Notes under the pieces: generated by a model
Told to the model about the DNA's origin: nothing
The model's input: the letters and a program-made list of their open reading frames with translations, nothing else
Database searches by the model: none
From: Nocardia nova
GTDB taxonomy: Bacteria > Actinomycetota > Actinomycetes > Mycobacteriales > Mycobacteriaceae
NCBI RefSeq assembly: GCF_002933465.1
Contig: NZ_PSZE01000021.1
Location: 44,827-108,826, forward strand
Length of the DNA: 64,000 nt
Direction of reading: 5' to 3'
Shown here: one piece after another, positions 1 to 5,627 of the stretch
How the letters are laid out: every line of letters begins with the position of its first letter
Position numbering within the stretch: position 1 is the first letter of the stretch
Translations under genes and position numbers: made by a program

Positions 1-1
1 T

Positions 2-82
2 CTGATCGGACCGTTCATCTGGTGGTCCGCTTGGCCCCGCCATAACCAGCCAGGCCAGATCACCGAGTACGAGCCGGAGTGA
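2..82 (+). CDS. C-terminal fragment of a possible membrane protein (enters from outside window)
   Basis: An open frame enters from before base 1 and stops at TGA 80-82. Its 26 visible residues are an aromatic hydrophobic stretch (LIGPFIWWSAW) followed by a charged tail ending EYEPE, as at the cytoplasmic end of a small membrane protein. Too little is visible to assign a family, and the frame could be chance. Confidence 0.25.
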   Translation: MIGPFIWWSAWPRHNQPGQITEYEPE

Positions 83-114
83 CGATTCGGCCGAGGGGCG
101 GGCAGTACCGCTGA

Positions 115-285
115 GGGTACGGATTCCCGCAGCCCCTCCTGCTGACCGTGTTCCGCAAGACTCGAATGCGAGAAGACGCCGAGATCAAACGCGCGAAACT
201 CGCACAACAGACCTGCCAAGCCGAACACGAACCCGCCCATCAAGAATTCATCCGCACAATCGAGAAGGGAGAACTGGACCGATGA
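115..285 (+). pseudogene. HigB/RelE-type toxin remnant (phage Gp49-like)
   Basis: The open frame has no N-terminus: an in-frame TGA at 112-114 precedes it. The readable part contains LLLTVFRKTRMRE followed by a helix rich in Lys, Gln and Glu that ends EKGELDR. That resembles the C-terminal half of actinobacterial HigB-type toxins (phage-derived Gp49-like family), in which a strand of the form LLTVFRKT precedes a charged helix. Its stop overlaps the next ATG (ATGA, 282-285), the usual toxin-antitoxin spacing. The N-terminal half is missing or scrambled, so an active endoribonuclease is unlikely. Family assignment is by eye. Confidence 0.5.
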
Positions 286-464
286 GCCACGCACGCTGGA
301 AGACCCTCCAGGAACGCAAACTTGCCGAGAGCTACACCGAACCCGACGACGTCACCGAGGCCCGCCGAGAAATCCGGCTCTCCATGGCACTGGCCAAAGC
401 CGTCTACGACCGCCGGACCGAACTCGGCCTCACCACCAGGGGTTCCTGCACGTATGGTTTGTAA
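282..464 (+). pseudogene. HigA-type antitoxin, truncated before its HTH
   Basis: The 60-residue frame starts MSHARWKTLQERKLAE and runs through a helix ending RRTELGLTT. That is the N-terminal lead-in of HigA/XRE antitoxins that partner Gp49-like toxins; there the next residues would open the helix-turn-helix (LGLTQ-x-x-LA). Here the sequence diverges at about base 436 into TRGSCTYGL and a stop, so the DNA-binding domain is lost. It overlaps the toxin remnant by 4 bases. A deletion or insertion junction at about 436 is the likely cause, in keeping with a region shaped by repeated integration beside ssrA. Confidence 0.5.
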
Positions 465-742
465 CCCACCCGACTACCTGCATCAACTCGCTGCGGAGGA
501 GGCCCGCTCATCATCGAAGCCCACGCCGGTGGCCTCTCTGTGTGGTCCTTGTTGGGGTCCGACCACTGCCGCTTCTGATCGGCAGACCTGGCCAATCTAT
601 CAGCGTCCAGGTCTCAATTGAAGGTTGAACATCATGTGGCCAAGACGGCTCAGCGCAAGAGACTTGATGGGAATTGAACCGCGCTCCATCCAAAATCCGC
701 AGGTCAAACGCCGATTTGATGGACCTCGGCATGGAAACAGAA
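465..742. other. Non-coding junction DNA left of the integrated element
   Basis: No convincing gene is seen here. At 669-680 lies GGGAATTGAACC, the same 12 bases that sit inside the 26-bp attachment repeat at 779-804. It could be a decayed older tRNA-like or att copy, but the flanks do not fold into a proper T-arm. The block separates the broken toxin-antitoxin pair from the terminator at 743-771. Confidence 0.4.
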
Positions 743-771
743 GAACCCGTAGGCCTTTGGCCTGCGGGTTC
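743..771 (-). terminator. Original host terminator of ssrA (displaced by integration)
   Basis: A 13-bp stem (743-755 with 759-771, one G-U pair) closes a 3-base loop. Read on the minus strand it is followed by a T-rich run (TTCTTCTGTTT). It lies just outside the left attachment repeat, where the terminator of the minus-strand tmRNA gene would stand before integration. Confidence 0.7.
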
Positions 772-778
772 CTCCGAT

Positions 779-804
779 GTGGAGCTGCCGGGAATTGAAC
801 CCGG
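779..804. repeat. att direct repeat, left copy
   Basis: These 26 bases are identical to 10330-10355. They correspond to the T-arm and 3' acceptor strand of the tmRNA, including GAATTGAACCCGG on the plus strand. Identity stops at both edges (778 T versus 10329 C; 805 A versus 10356 G). The perfect duplication of the tmRNA 3' end defines the left boundary of the integrated element. Confidence 0.92.
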
Positions 805-819
805 ATCGCACTACTGATC

Positions 820-839
820 AGAGAGACGAAAGTCTCTCT
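820..839. other. Perfect hairpin with GAAA loop beside the left att
   Basis: AGAGAGAC and GTCTCTCT flank a GAAA loop, an 8-bp perfect stem. Together with the adjoining T-arm of the att repeat and a GCTGGTAGAG segment on the minus strand, it gives the outline of a tRNA-like fold. The anticodon loop length is wrong and the 5' acceptor strand pairs poorly. It may be a decayed tRNA or tmRNA mimic, or a simple terminator. Confidence 0.45.
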
Positions 840-895
840 ACCAGCAAAAATGCAGCTTGATGAATCCGGTTGAATCGCACTGATTCCCGCCCAAT

Positions 896-914
896 TGTGG
901 GCAAAATGTGGGCA
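896..914. promoter_or_regulatory. Putative integrase arm-type site, left
   Basis: Two copies of TGTGGGCA are separated by AAA, giving an 11-bp period (one helical turn). The same 19 bases recur at 10240-10258 near the right end. The site starts 91 bases inside the left att repeat. Paired short direct repeats on one helical face near both attachment cores are typical of arm-type sites bound by the N-terminal domain of tyrosine integrases. The binding is inferred. Confidence 0.6.
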
Positions 915-967
915 CAGCGGCGGGACGTTGCGGTGGAGATCCGAACCAGAGCCGAAGGCTGCTCGAT

Positions 968-1312
968 ATGGTGGCCCGCATGGCGACAGCACGGATATGG
1001 GCAGTGACGTCGACGACACCGACAGAGGACGATGCACGGGCTATCGCGAAAGCGGTGGTGGGTGAACGGCTGGCGGCGGGCGCCGAAATTACGGGCCCAG
1101 CGGTGTCGGTGTTCTGGCATCTGGGCGAGCTCGGCGAGGGCCAGGAATGGCGCGTGACGTTCCGGACGGCGGCCGCCACGCGGGACCGTCTCGCCGCGCG
1201 TATCGCGGAGCTGCACCCGTGGGACAGTCCGGAAGTGACCGCGACGCCGGTGGAATGGTGCCTGAACACCTACGCCGAGTGGGTGGAACGGACTACAGGC
1301 GCACCGGAATAG
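968..1312 (+). CDS. CutA-like divalent cation tolerance family protein
   Basis: The 114-residue product matches the CutA1 fold family (usually about 100-115 aa, trimeric, ferredoxin-like). It has strand WAVTSTTPTEDDARAIAKAV (residues 11-30), then ERLAAGAEI where CutA normally has ERLAACVNI, and the family signature ELHPWDSPEV (81-90; usually HPYEVPE). The usual Cys is absent and Tyr is replaced by Trp, so metal binding is uncertain. The start was chosen at ATG 968 because GAAGG lies 11 bases upstream; ATG 980 is an alternative. The gene lies inside the integrated element near the left end and overlaps tail-to-tail with the XRE-TPR gene. It is probably cargo. Confidence 0.7.
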   Translation: MVARMATARIWAVTSTTPTEDDARAIAKAVVGERLAAGAEITGPAVSVFWHLGELGEGQEWRVTFRTAAATRDRLAARIAELHPWDSPEVTATPVEWCLNTYAEWVERTTGAPE

Positions 1313-2534
1313 GCGGCCGTACCGACGCGGTGCGGCGCGCTAGTTCGGCGCCGCCGTCGATCCCTGCGACTACGCACCGCTGTGTCACATCCCGGAGGCG
1401 CGCCACGGGCCGCGCGGACGCGACACGTCCAGCGAGCGTGAGCGCTTTCTCTGTCGTCGATACCGCGGCAGTGTCGGCGCCGGCATCGATGTACGCATCG
1501 GCCAGCCAGCTCAGATAGAGCGCTTTGTCCCGGGGCCAGTGGTCGGGGTAAGTGGCCAGAGCGCGCTCAAGCGGAGCTATCGCCTGGTCCGGTTGGCGCA
1601 GTACCGACCACACGCGCCCGGTCATGATGTCGAGCTCGGAATGGTCGACCCACGCGCACCAATGCGGCGCGTCGGTGTCGTTGTCCTGCAACGCGTCGCG
1701 GGCTGTTTCGAGCGCGCGGGCCGCGCCGTCGCGGTTCCCGGCGGTGGCCAGCGACCAGGCACGCCGCGATTGCAGCAACGCACGGGCCTTCGGTGGTGCG
1801 TCAGTGCCGATGGCCTCACATGCGGAGTCGGCGGCCCGGACCGCATCGTCGCTGCTGCTGGCGTACGCGATGTGTACGAACGCGTTGGCGGCCAGTTCCC
1901 GACTCGCTGCTTCGTCGGCGGCCCGGCGGCTGTATTTGAACAGATCGACCGCGGTCGCGGTGAATCCGGCGTCGAAGGCGGCCCATCCGGCTTGCTGGCC
2001 TTGCTCGGCGGCCAGTTCGGTGAGCTCGCGCTGTGTGCCGAATGAGTAGCTTGCGCGGCTGAGTGTCTGTTCGGTGCGGGCGAGTTCGGCGAAGTAGACA
2101 CGGAAGGTGTCGGCTCCGCCGAGATAGCTGTCGACGTCGACCAGGCGCGCGAATCTGTCCCGCATATCCGCGATGTCGGTCGAACCGACCCGCCCGGGTA
2201 CATCGGTGAATGTCACTGCGGCGGCGCTGATACCGGCCAGCGCCAGGAAATCTCTACGCTTCGTGGCTTCGTCCTTTTCGCCATCGCGTCTGGTCCGCTT
2301 CGGATGCAGACCCAGCGCATAAGGTGTCTCGGCCTCCAACACTGCCATGAGTGCGGCGCGCGTGGCACCCCTGGGCCAAGAGATTTCGCCGCACTCGATC
2401 CGCGACACCGCTTGCGCGTCGAATGCGGACGCTCGGCCGGTCGCGCGTTCGATGTGTCGGCACACCAGCTCCGCCAGCTCGCCTTGCGTCAACCCTCGAG
2501 CCAGCCGCAGCGATCTCAACAGATCGTTCGTCAT
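1293..2534 (-). CDS. XRE-family regulator with TPR-like sensor domain
   Basis: The 413-residue protein opens with a lambda-repressor-type helix-turn-helix (about residues 5-72; LRLARGLTQGELAELV, then AVSRIECGEISWPRG). A linker RRDFLALAGISAAAV resembles a Tat motif but is common in cytoplasmic members of this actinobacterial family. The remainder (about 120-400) is Ala-rich helical repeats of TPR type. Homologous architecture is frequent in Nocardia and Streptomyces, where such proteins are thought to bind a peptide or small ligand and control adjacent genes. The start ATG is well placed. It diverges from the two small rightward genes at 2684-3084, which are its likely targets. Its 3' end overlaps the CutA-like gene by 20 bases. 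Confidence 0.8.
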   Translation of the reverse strand: MTNDLLRSLRLARGLTQGELAELVCRHIERATGRASAFDAQAVSRIECGEISWPRGATRAALMAVLEAETPYALGLHPKRTRRDGEKDEATKRRDFLALAGISAAAVTFTDVPGRVGSTDIADMRDRFARLVDVDSYLGGADTFRVYFAELARTEQTLSRASYSFGTQRELTELAAEQGQQAGWAAFDAGFTATAVDLFKYSRRAADEAASRELAANAFVHIAYASSSDDAVRAADSACEAIGTDAPPKARALLQSRRAWSLATAGNRDGAARALETARDALQDNDTDAPHWCAWVDHSELDIMTGRVWSVLRQPDQAIAPLERALATYPDHWPRDKALYLSWLADAYIDAGADTAAVSTTEKALTLAGRVASARPVARLRDVTQRCVVAGIDGGAELARRTASVRPPIPVRL

Positions 2535-2683
2535 CGGTTCCCCACAGGTGCCCGCCGTAATTTGCCGAGTATTTTGCGCTGTCCCGCACCGCCGGCCAAC
2601 ACGATTCTGGAAGAGGTTCCGACGCCGGGCGCCGCGATAACCCCGGCGTCGGTTCTTCCCAATCGATGGCGGAAGGGTATGCG

Positions 2684-2785
2684 ATGTGGGTTCTATTCTT
2701 GCTCACCGCAGGACTTTTCGTGCTCACTGTGGCCTTGTTCCGTCTCCCGCTTCGCGGGGAGCGGCGCGAGGATGGCCAGCAGTGA
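2684..2785 (+). CDS. 33-residue single-span membrane protein
   Basis: The ORF encodes MWVLFLLTAGLFVLTVALF, one hydrophobic span, followed by an Arg-rich tail. A GGAAGG Shine-Dalgarno sits 7-8 bases upstream of ATG 2684. The stop TGA (2783-2785) overlaps the GTG start of the next gene (GTGA), indicating translational coupling. It diverges from the XRE-TPR regulator and is probably controlled by it. The function is unknown. Confidence 0.6.
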   Translation: MWVLFLLTAGLFVLTVALFRLPLRGERREDGQQ

Positions 2786-3084
2786 GAGACGCGCGTCCGA
2801 TCGCGCTGGGGTGGGTACACCCGGAATCGGCTGCGCTGGATTGGGATATCGCCCAAGTTCGCCGGTTGGCGCGCCATCTCGGCTACCGCCTGGTGTGGCC
2901 GCCGGAGACGAGCCGGATACCGCTCGCCGACCAGGCTCGGACGGCCGGTGCCGACGCTGTGATCACACCGTCGACCGAACACCTGGGCATCCTCACCTTG
3001 CACGCGGTGATGGGCGTCGCCGATGTCGAGACGGTGACACCGCGGCTGAGTTTCGCCCGATGGCCCGCGAAACCGGACCCCTAA
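2782..3084 (+). CDS. Hypothetical 100-residue protein coupled to a mini membrane protein
   Basis: The GTG start at 2782 overlaps the preceding stop. The product begins VRDARPIALGWVHPE and contains an alternating alpha/beta pattern (VRRLARHLGYRLVW, ADAVITPSTEHLG, LHAVMGVADVETV). This looks like a Rossmann-like or resolvase-like fragment, but it lacks the catalytic Ser of resolvases. I do not recognise a family. It is transcribed divergently from the XRE-TPR regulator, so the trio probably forms one regulatory cassette carried as cargo near the left end of the element. Confidence 0.6.
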   Translation: MRDARPIALGWVHPESAALDWDIAQVRRLARHLGYRLVWPPETSRIPLADQARTAGADAVITPSTEHLGILTLHAVMGVADVETVTPRLSFARWPAKPDP

Positions 3085-3257
3085 GCCAGGTTTGGACAGG
3101 TTCGAAAAGGCCGGAACGCGCAGGCAGGCAGGCGAAACGGCAGGCCCTGAACTTTTGAACTCTCCGCACCCCCTAGAGCCCTCAGTCGGGGCGGCTGCCG
3201 GAGGGGGTCGAGGGTTACTCCCCCGGGGTAGCCGGCCTATCGGGGGCCAGACGCGGC

Positions 3258-3291
3258 GGTGCCGGGCTGCGCTGGTAAGCAGCCCGGCACC
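3258..3291 (-). terminator. Hairpin downstream of the capsid gene
   Basis: A perfect 13-bp stem (3258-3270 with 3279-3291) closes an 8-base loop. It lies 31 bases past the capsid stop and marks the end of the leftward phage operon. There is no U-tract, as is common for actinobacterial terminators. Confidence 0.6.
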
Positions 3292-3321
3292 GATCTGGAG
3301 GCAGACGCAGTGGTCGTGTGA

Positions 3322-4167
3322 TCAGGGCGCGTCGTACATGCGGACCAGGGCGGCGGGGTGCGGGAACCCGAACCCGAGCCGGGTGATGGCGCGGATGCTG
3401 ATCCGGTCGGACGTGAAGTGCGAGTGTGCGCTGATCTGGAGGTCGGTTTCCTTGCGCAGCACCACAAACGTGCGGTCCTTCGGAATGCCCCAGATCGTCC
3501 CAGCGGGTACGGCCGGGGTAGGCATGAGCGGCACACCGAGCACGGTGCGTTGTGTCGGCTTGGTCGGGTCGTTGCCGAGCAGCGGCTCATTGGATCCGGT
3601 GGCCTTCTTCACCTTCGCCAGGGCGAGCACGGTATCGGGATGCGCTGCCCACGTGTTGATGGTCGCGCCGACGTTCTCGGCCTTGGCGAGTGCTTCGGCG
3701 AACGGGTCGGTGTTGGCGATGGTTGCGCCGGTGTCGACGACCTGCGCCGCGGCCACGCTGAGCAACCCGCTGGGGCCCTTGGTCGTGGTATCGGCGAAGA
3801 ATGCGGCGTCGATCTTCTTGGCGATGTCGCGGGCAATCGCGGCGCCGATCAGCTCTTGCGACTCGGGCGAGCTGTCGTCGGCGAGCTCAGAGCTGATCAC
3901 GGTGAGGGTAGCCAGCTTCTTCGGGGTCACCTCGATCTCGTCGGACTCGGCATCCGATACGGGGATCTCTTCGCCTTCACCGACCCACGACGCGCTGGGG
4001 TCGTCGGTGATGATCGGGAACCGCACGGTGGTCGCGTGGGTCGGGACGATCGTTGCGGCGGTCAGCGCGACTGATACCCGGGTGGCGGGCTGGATGATCA
4101 GCGACTCGATTTCGTCGGGGTGGAACGAGGTAGCGACAGCGGTGGAGGTATACGCAGTGGCAGCCAT
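3322..4167 (-). CDS. HK97-fold phage major capsid protein
   Basis: The 281-residue product (from ATG 4167, with AAGGAG 8 bases upstream) has the hallmarks of the Phage_capsid family. These are a strand VRFPIIT (48-54), the segment SASWVGEGEEIPVSDAES (58-75) followed by KKLATLTVISSELADDS (83-99), and the A-domain helix IARDIAKKIDAAFFADT. The C-terminal part carries the RTFVVLR and ALVRMYDAP strands. At 281 aa it is short for an HK97 capsid and has no N-terminal delta domain, which agrees with a separate scaffold-like gene just upstream and no prohead protease. It is the last gene of the leftward operon. An encapsulin is a less likely alternative, because the scaffold, replication and integration genes point to a virus-derived capsid. 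Confidence 0.85.
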   Translation of the reverse strand: MAATAYTSTAVATSFHPDEIESLIIQPATRVSVALTAATIVPTHATTVRFPIITDDPSASWVGEGEEIPVSDAESDEIEVTPKKLATLTVISSELADDSSPESQELIGAAIARDIAKKIDAAFFADTTTKGPSGLLSVAAAQVVDTGATIANTDPFAEALAKAENVGATINTWAAHPDTVLALAKVKKATGSNEPLLGNDPTKPTQRTVLGVPLMPTPAVPAGTIWGIPKDRTFVVLRKETDLQISAHSHFTSDRISIRAITRLGFGFPHPAALVRMYDAP

Positions 4168-4360
4168 GTTGGGGCTCCTTGGGCGGGCGTGAACGGATGA
4201 AGTGTGTTCGCGCTGGCGCCTGGCTGCGCGGTGCCCGCCTGGGGCGTACGTGCGAAGGGTGCGCGCTCCTGGCTGCGCTATCGCCTTCGCTGGCAACCGA
4301 TTCTATCCGTTGGACCGGCACAGGCGCCCGAGCGCGGACGTACCCGTACCGGTCTGGCTG

Positions 4361-4843
4361 CTACCGGTTGCGCAGCGCGTCGGACCAGGATCTCCGACCG
4401 CCGGTCGCATCGTGTTGCCCGCCGCCCTGGCGTCGGTCCGGTCGTGGTGTCGGTGGTCGGCGCCAATGTGGCCGGGCCTCGGCGATGCCCGCGACCGCGG
4501 CCGTGACCTTCTCCGCATCGAGAGCTCCGTCCTCGCTTCGCAGATCGTCGAGCTTCACCCCGGCGGCCCACAGGTCGGCGGGATCGGTGAGTACGTCGGC
4601 GGCGAGCCGTTCGGCCTCGGCACGCTCGTAGCCGGTTATCCGTTCGCGCAGCGCGTCGCGTTCGGCTTCGGTGTCGCGCAGCTGTCGCCGGTACCGGGCG
4701 GCTTCGCGATTGCCGCGGTCGGCCTGCTCCCCCTCACCCTCCGTCGCGCCACCTGCGGTGTCCGGGTCGGCCGGTTCGGCGGGTAGCTGCGGCTCGATGG
4801 CCGTCGCAGGTTCGGTGGTGGGACTGGATGCGTCTGTGTTCAC
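4361..4843 (-). CDS. Scaffold-like capsid assembly protein
   Basis: The 160-residue protein starts at GTG 4843 (AAGGA 9 bases upstream; this GTG also overlaps the previous stop as GTGA). It has an acidic, Pro/Glu-rich N-terminus, a charged coiled-coil (about residues 50-82; REAARYRRQLRDTEAERDA), an ADVLTDPADLWAAG segment, and a Gly/Arg tail ending SWSDALRNR. This composition, with its position directly before the capsid gene, is typical of phage scaffolding proteins in actinophages. The identification rests on architecture and neighbourhood rather than a conserved motif. It lies 193 bases from the capsid start. Confidence 0.65.
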   Translation of the reverse strand: MNTDASSPTTEPATAIEPQLPAEPADPDTAGGATEGEGEQADRGNREAARYRRQLRDTEAERDALRERITGYERAEAERLAADVLTDPADLWAAGVKLDDLRSEDGALDAEKVTAAVAGIAEARPHWRRPPTPRPDRRQGGGQHDATGGRRSWSDALRNR

Positions 4844-5130
4844 GGTGTTTGTCCTTCCAGATCGGGCCACCTACGGCAGCGAATTCCGGTGTCGTAGTCG
4901 ACACGGGTTGTCAGGGTGGCGGGCAGTGTGTAGCCGAGATGCTCGAGCAACGCCCTCTCGGTGTCGGTGGCCGGGCGCATCCACGGCCAGCCGCGGTGTT
5001 CCTCGGCGTCTTCGAAGTCGGCCTGTAGCCGAGAGTCCTCGAGTCGCTGCAGGTCGGTGGGCAGCGACTCGAACACCAGCCAGCCGCGTGGGTCCGGCTG
5101 CGGAAACTGGGCGCCAACACCGGCGATCAC
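4840..5130 (-). CDS. Hypothetical 96-residue protein of the phage operon
   Basis: GTG 5130 overlaps the preceding stop (GTGA), and its own TGA overlaps the next GTG (4840-4843), so translation is coupled on both sides. The product is acidic and Trp-rich: PQPDPRGWLVFESL, then FEDAEEHRGWPWMRPATDTERALLEHLGY. It ends with strands around TRVDYDTGIRCRRWPDL. I do not recognise it. Position between the replication gene and the scaffold suggests a structural or packaging accessory role, which is inference only. Confidence 0.6.
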   Translation of the reverse strand: MIAGVGAQFPQPDPRGWLVFESLPTDLQRLEDSRLQADFEDAEEHRGWPWMRPATDTERALLEHLGYTLPATLTTRVDYDTGIRCRRWPDLEGQTP

Positions 5131-5531
5131 GGGTGTTCCTCGTACACGTCCGATACTGCGGTCAGCACCTGATCGGCGGTCATGGTCGACACCGCACCTG
5201 CGACGGTGGCCAGTACATGACAAGCGGCCACGGCCAGCGCTTCCACGGGCGCGCCGCAGCGTGCGAACCGCTCCCGGAACGCGTCCTTACCCGCCAGGGC
5301 GGCGCGTGCAATGTCGATCGCCTCCCGGCGGCCCGCCCGCAGGTCCTCGGGGTCCGGGTCGCCGTTGAGGTCCTGGTAGGCCGCGGCCACGAACCCACTC
5401 AACCCTTCGATGACGCCGACCAGTCCAGCGTGGTCGAGGCCGGCGGTATGAATCGCGATCGCCGTCCGCATCTGGTCATCGTCGATGTAGTGCTCGGCCG
5501 CGGTTAGTATGCCGCGTAATTCCTCGGTCAT
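5127..5531 (-). CDS. Hypothetical helical 134-residue protein of the phage operon
   Basis: ATG 5531 is preceded by GGAGGA at 6-base spacing, the best ribosome site in the operon. An upstream in-frame TTG overlaps that site and is rejected. The product is almost wholly alpha-helical and Ala-rich (ILTAAEHYIDDDQMRTAIAI, AGLVGVIEGLSGFVAAAYQ, VEALAVAACHVLATVAGAV). No motif is recognised. It overlaps the next gene by four bases and follows the replication ATPase after a 96-base gap, so it may begin the capsid sub-operon. Confidence 0.6.
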   Translation of the reverse strand: MTEELRGILTAAEHYIDDDQMRTAIAIHTAGLDHAGLVGVIEGLSGFVAAAYQDLNGDPDPEDLRAGRREAIDIARAALAGKDAFRERFARCGAPVEALAVAACHVLATVAGAVSTMTADQVLTAVSDVYEEHP

Positions 5532-5627
5532 GTGTTCCTCCAATGTGTTTCGGTGTTGAGAGCCAATCGCGGCGGTCGTTGAGAAAGTCGTCGGCGCTGA
5601 ACGTTGGTGCCGCGTGGTGAATCGCGG

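Noticed and set aside
661..700. A tRNA gene on the minus strand around GGTTCAATTCCC
   Set aside because: The T-stem does not pair and no D or anticodon arm is found, so only a weak relic is possible.
3322..4167. Capsid protein as an encapsulin
   Set aside because: Encapsulins share the fold, but here the gene is in an integrase/repressor/rep operon next to a scaffold-like gene and no cargo enzyme is adjacent, so a phage capsid is more likely.
3092..4192. A 366-codon plus-strand frame opposite the capsid gene
   Set aside because: Antisense shadow; the minus strand has a capsid protein with a strong ribosome site.
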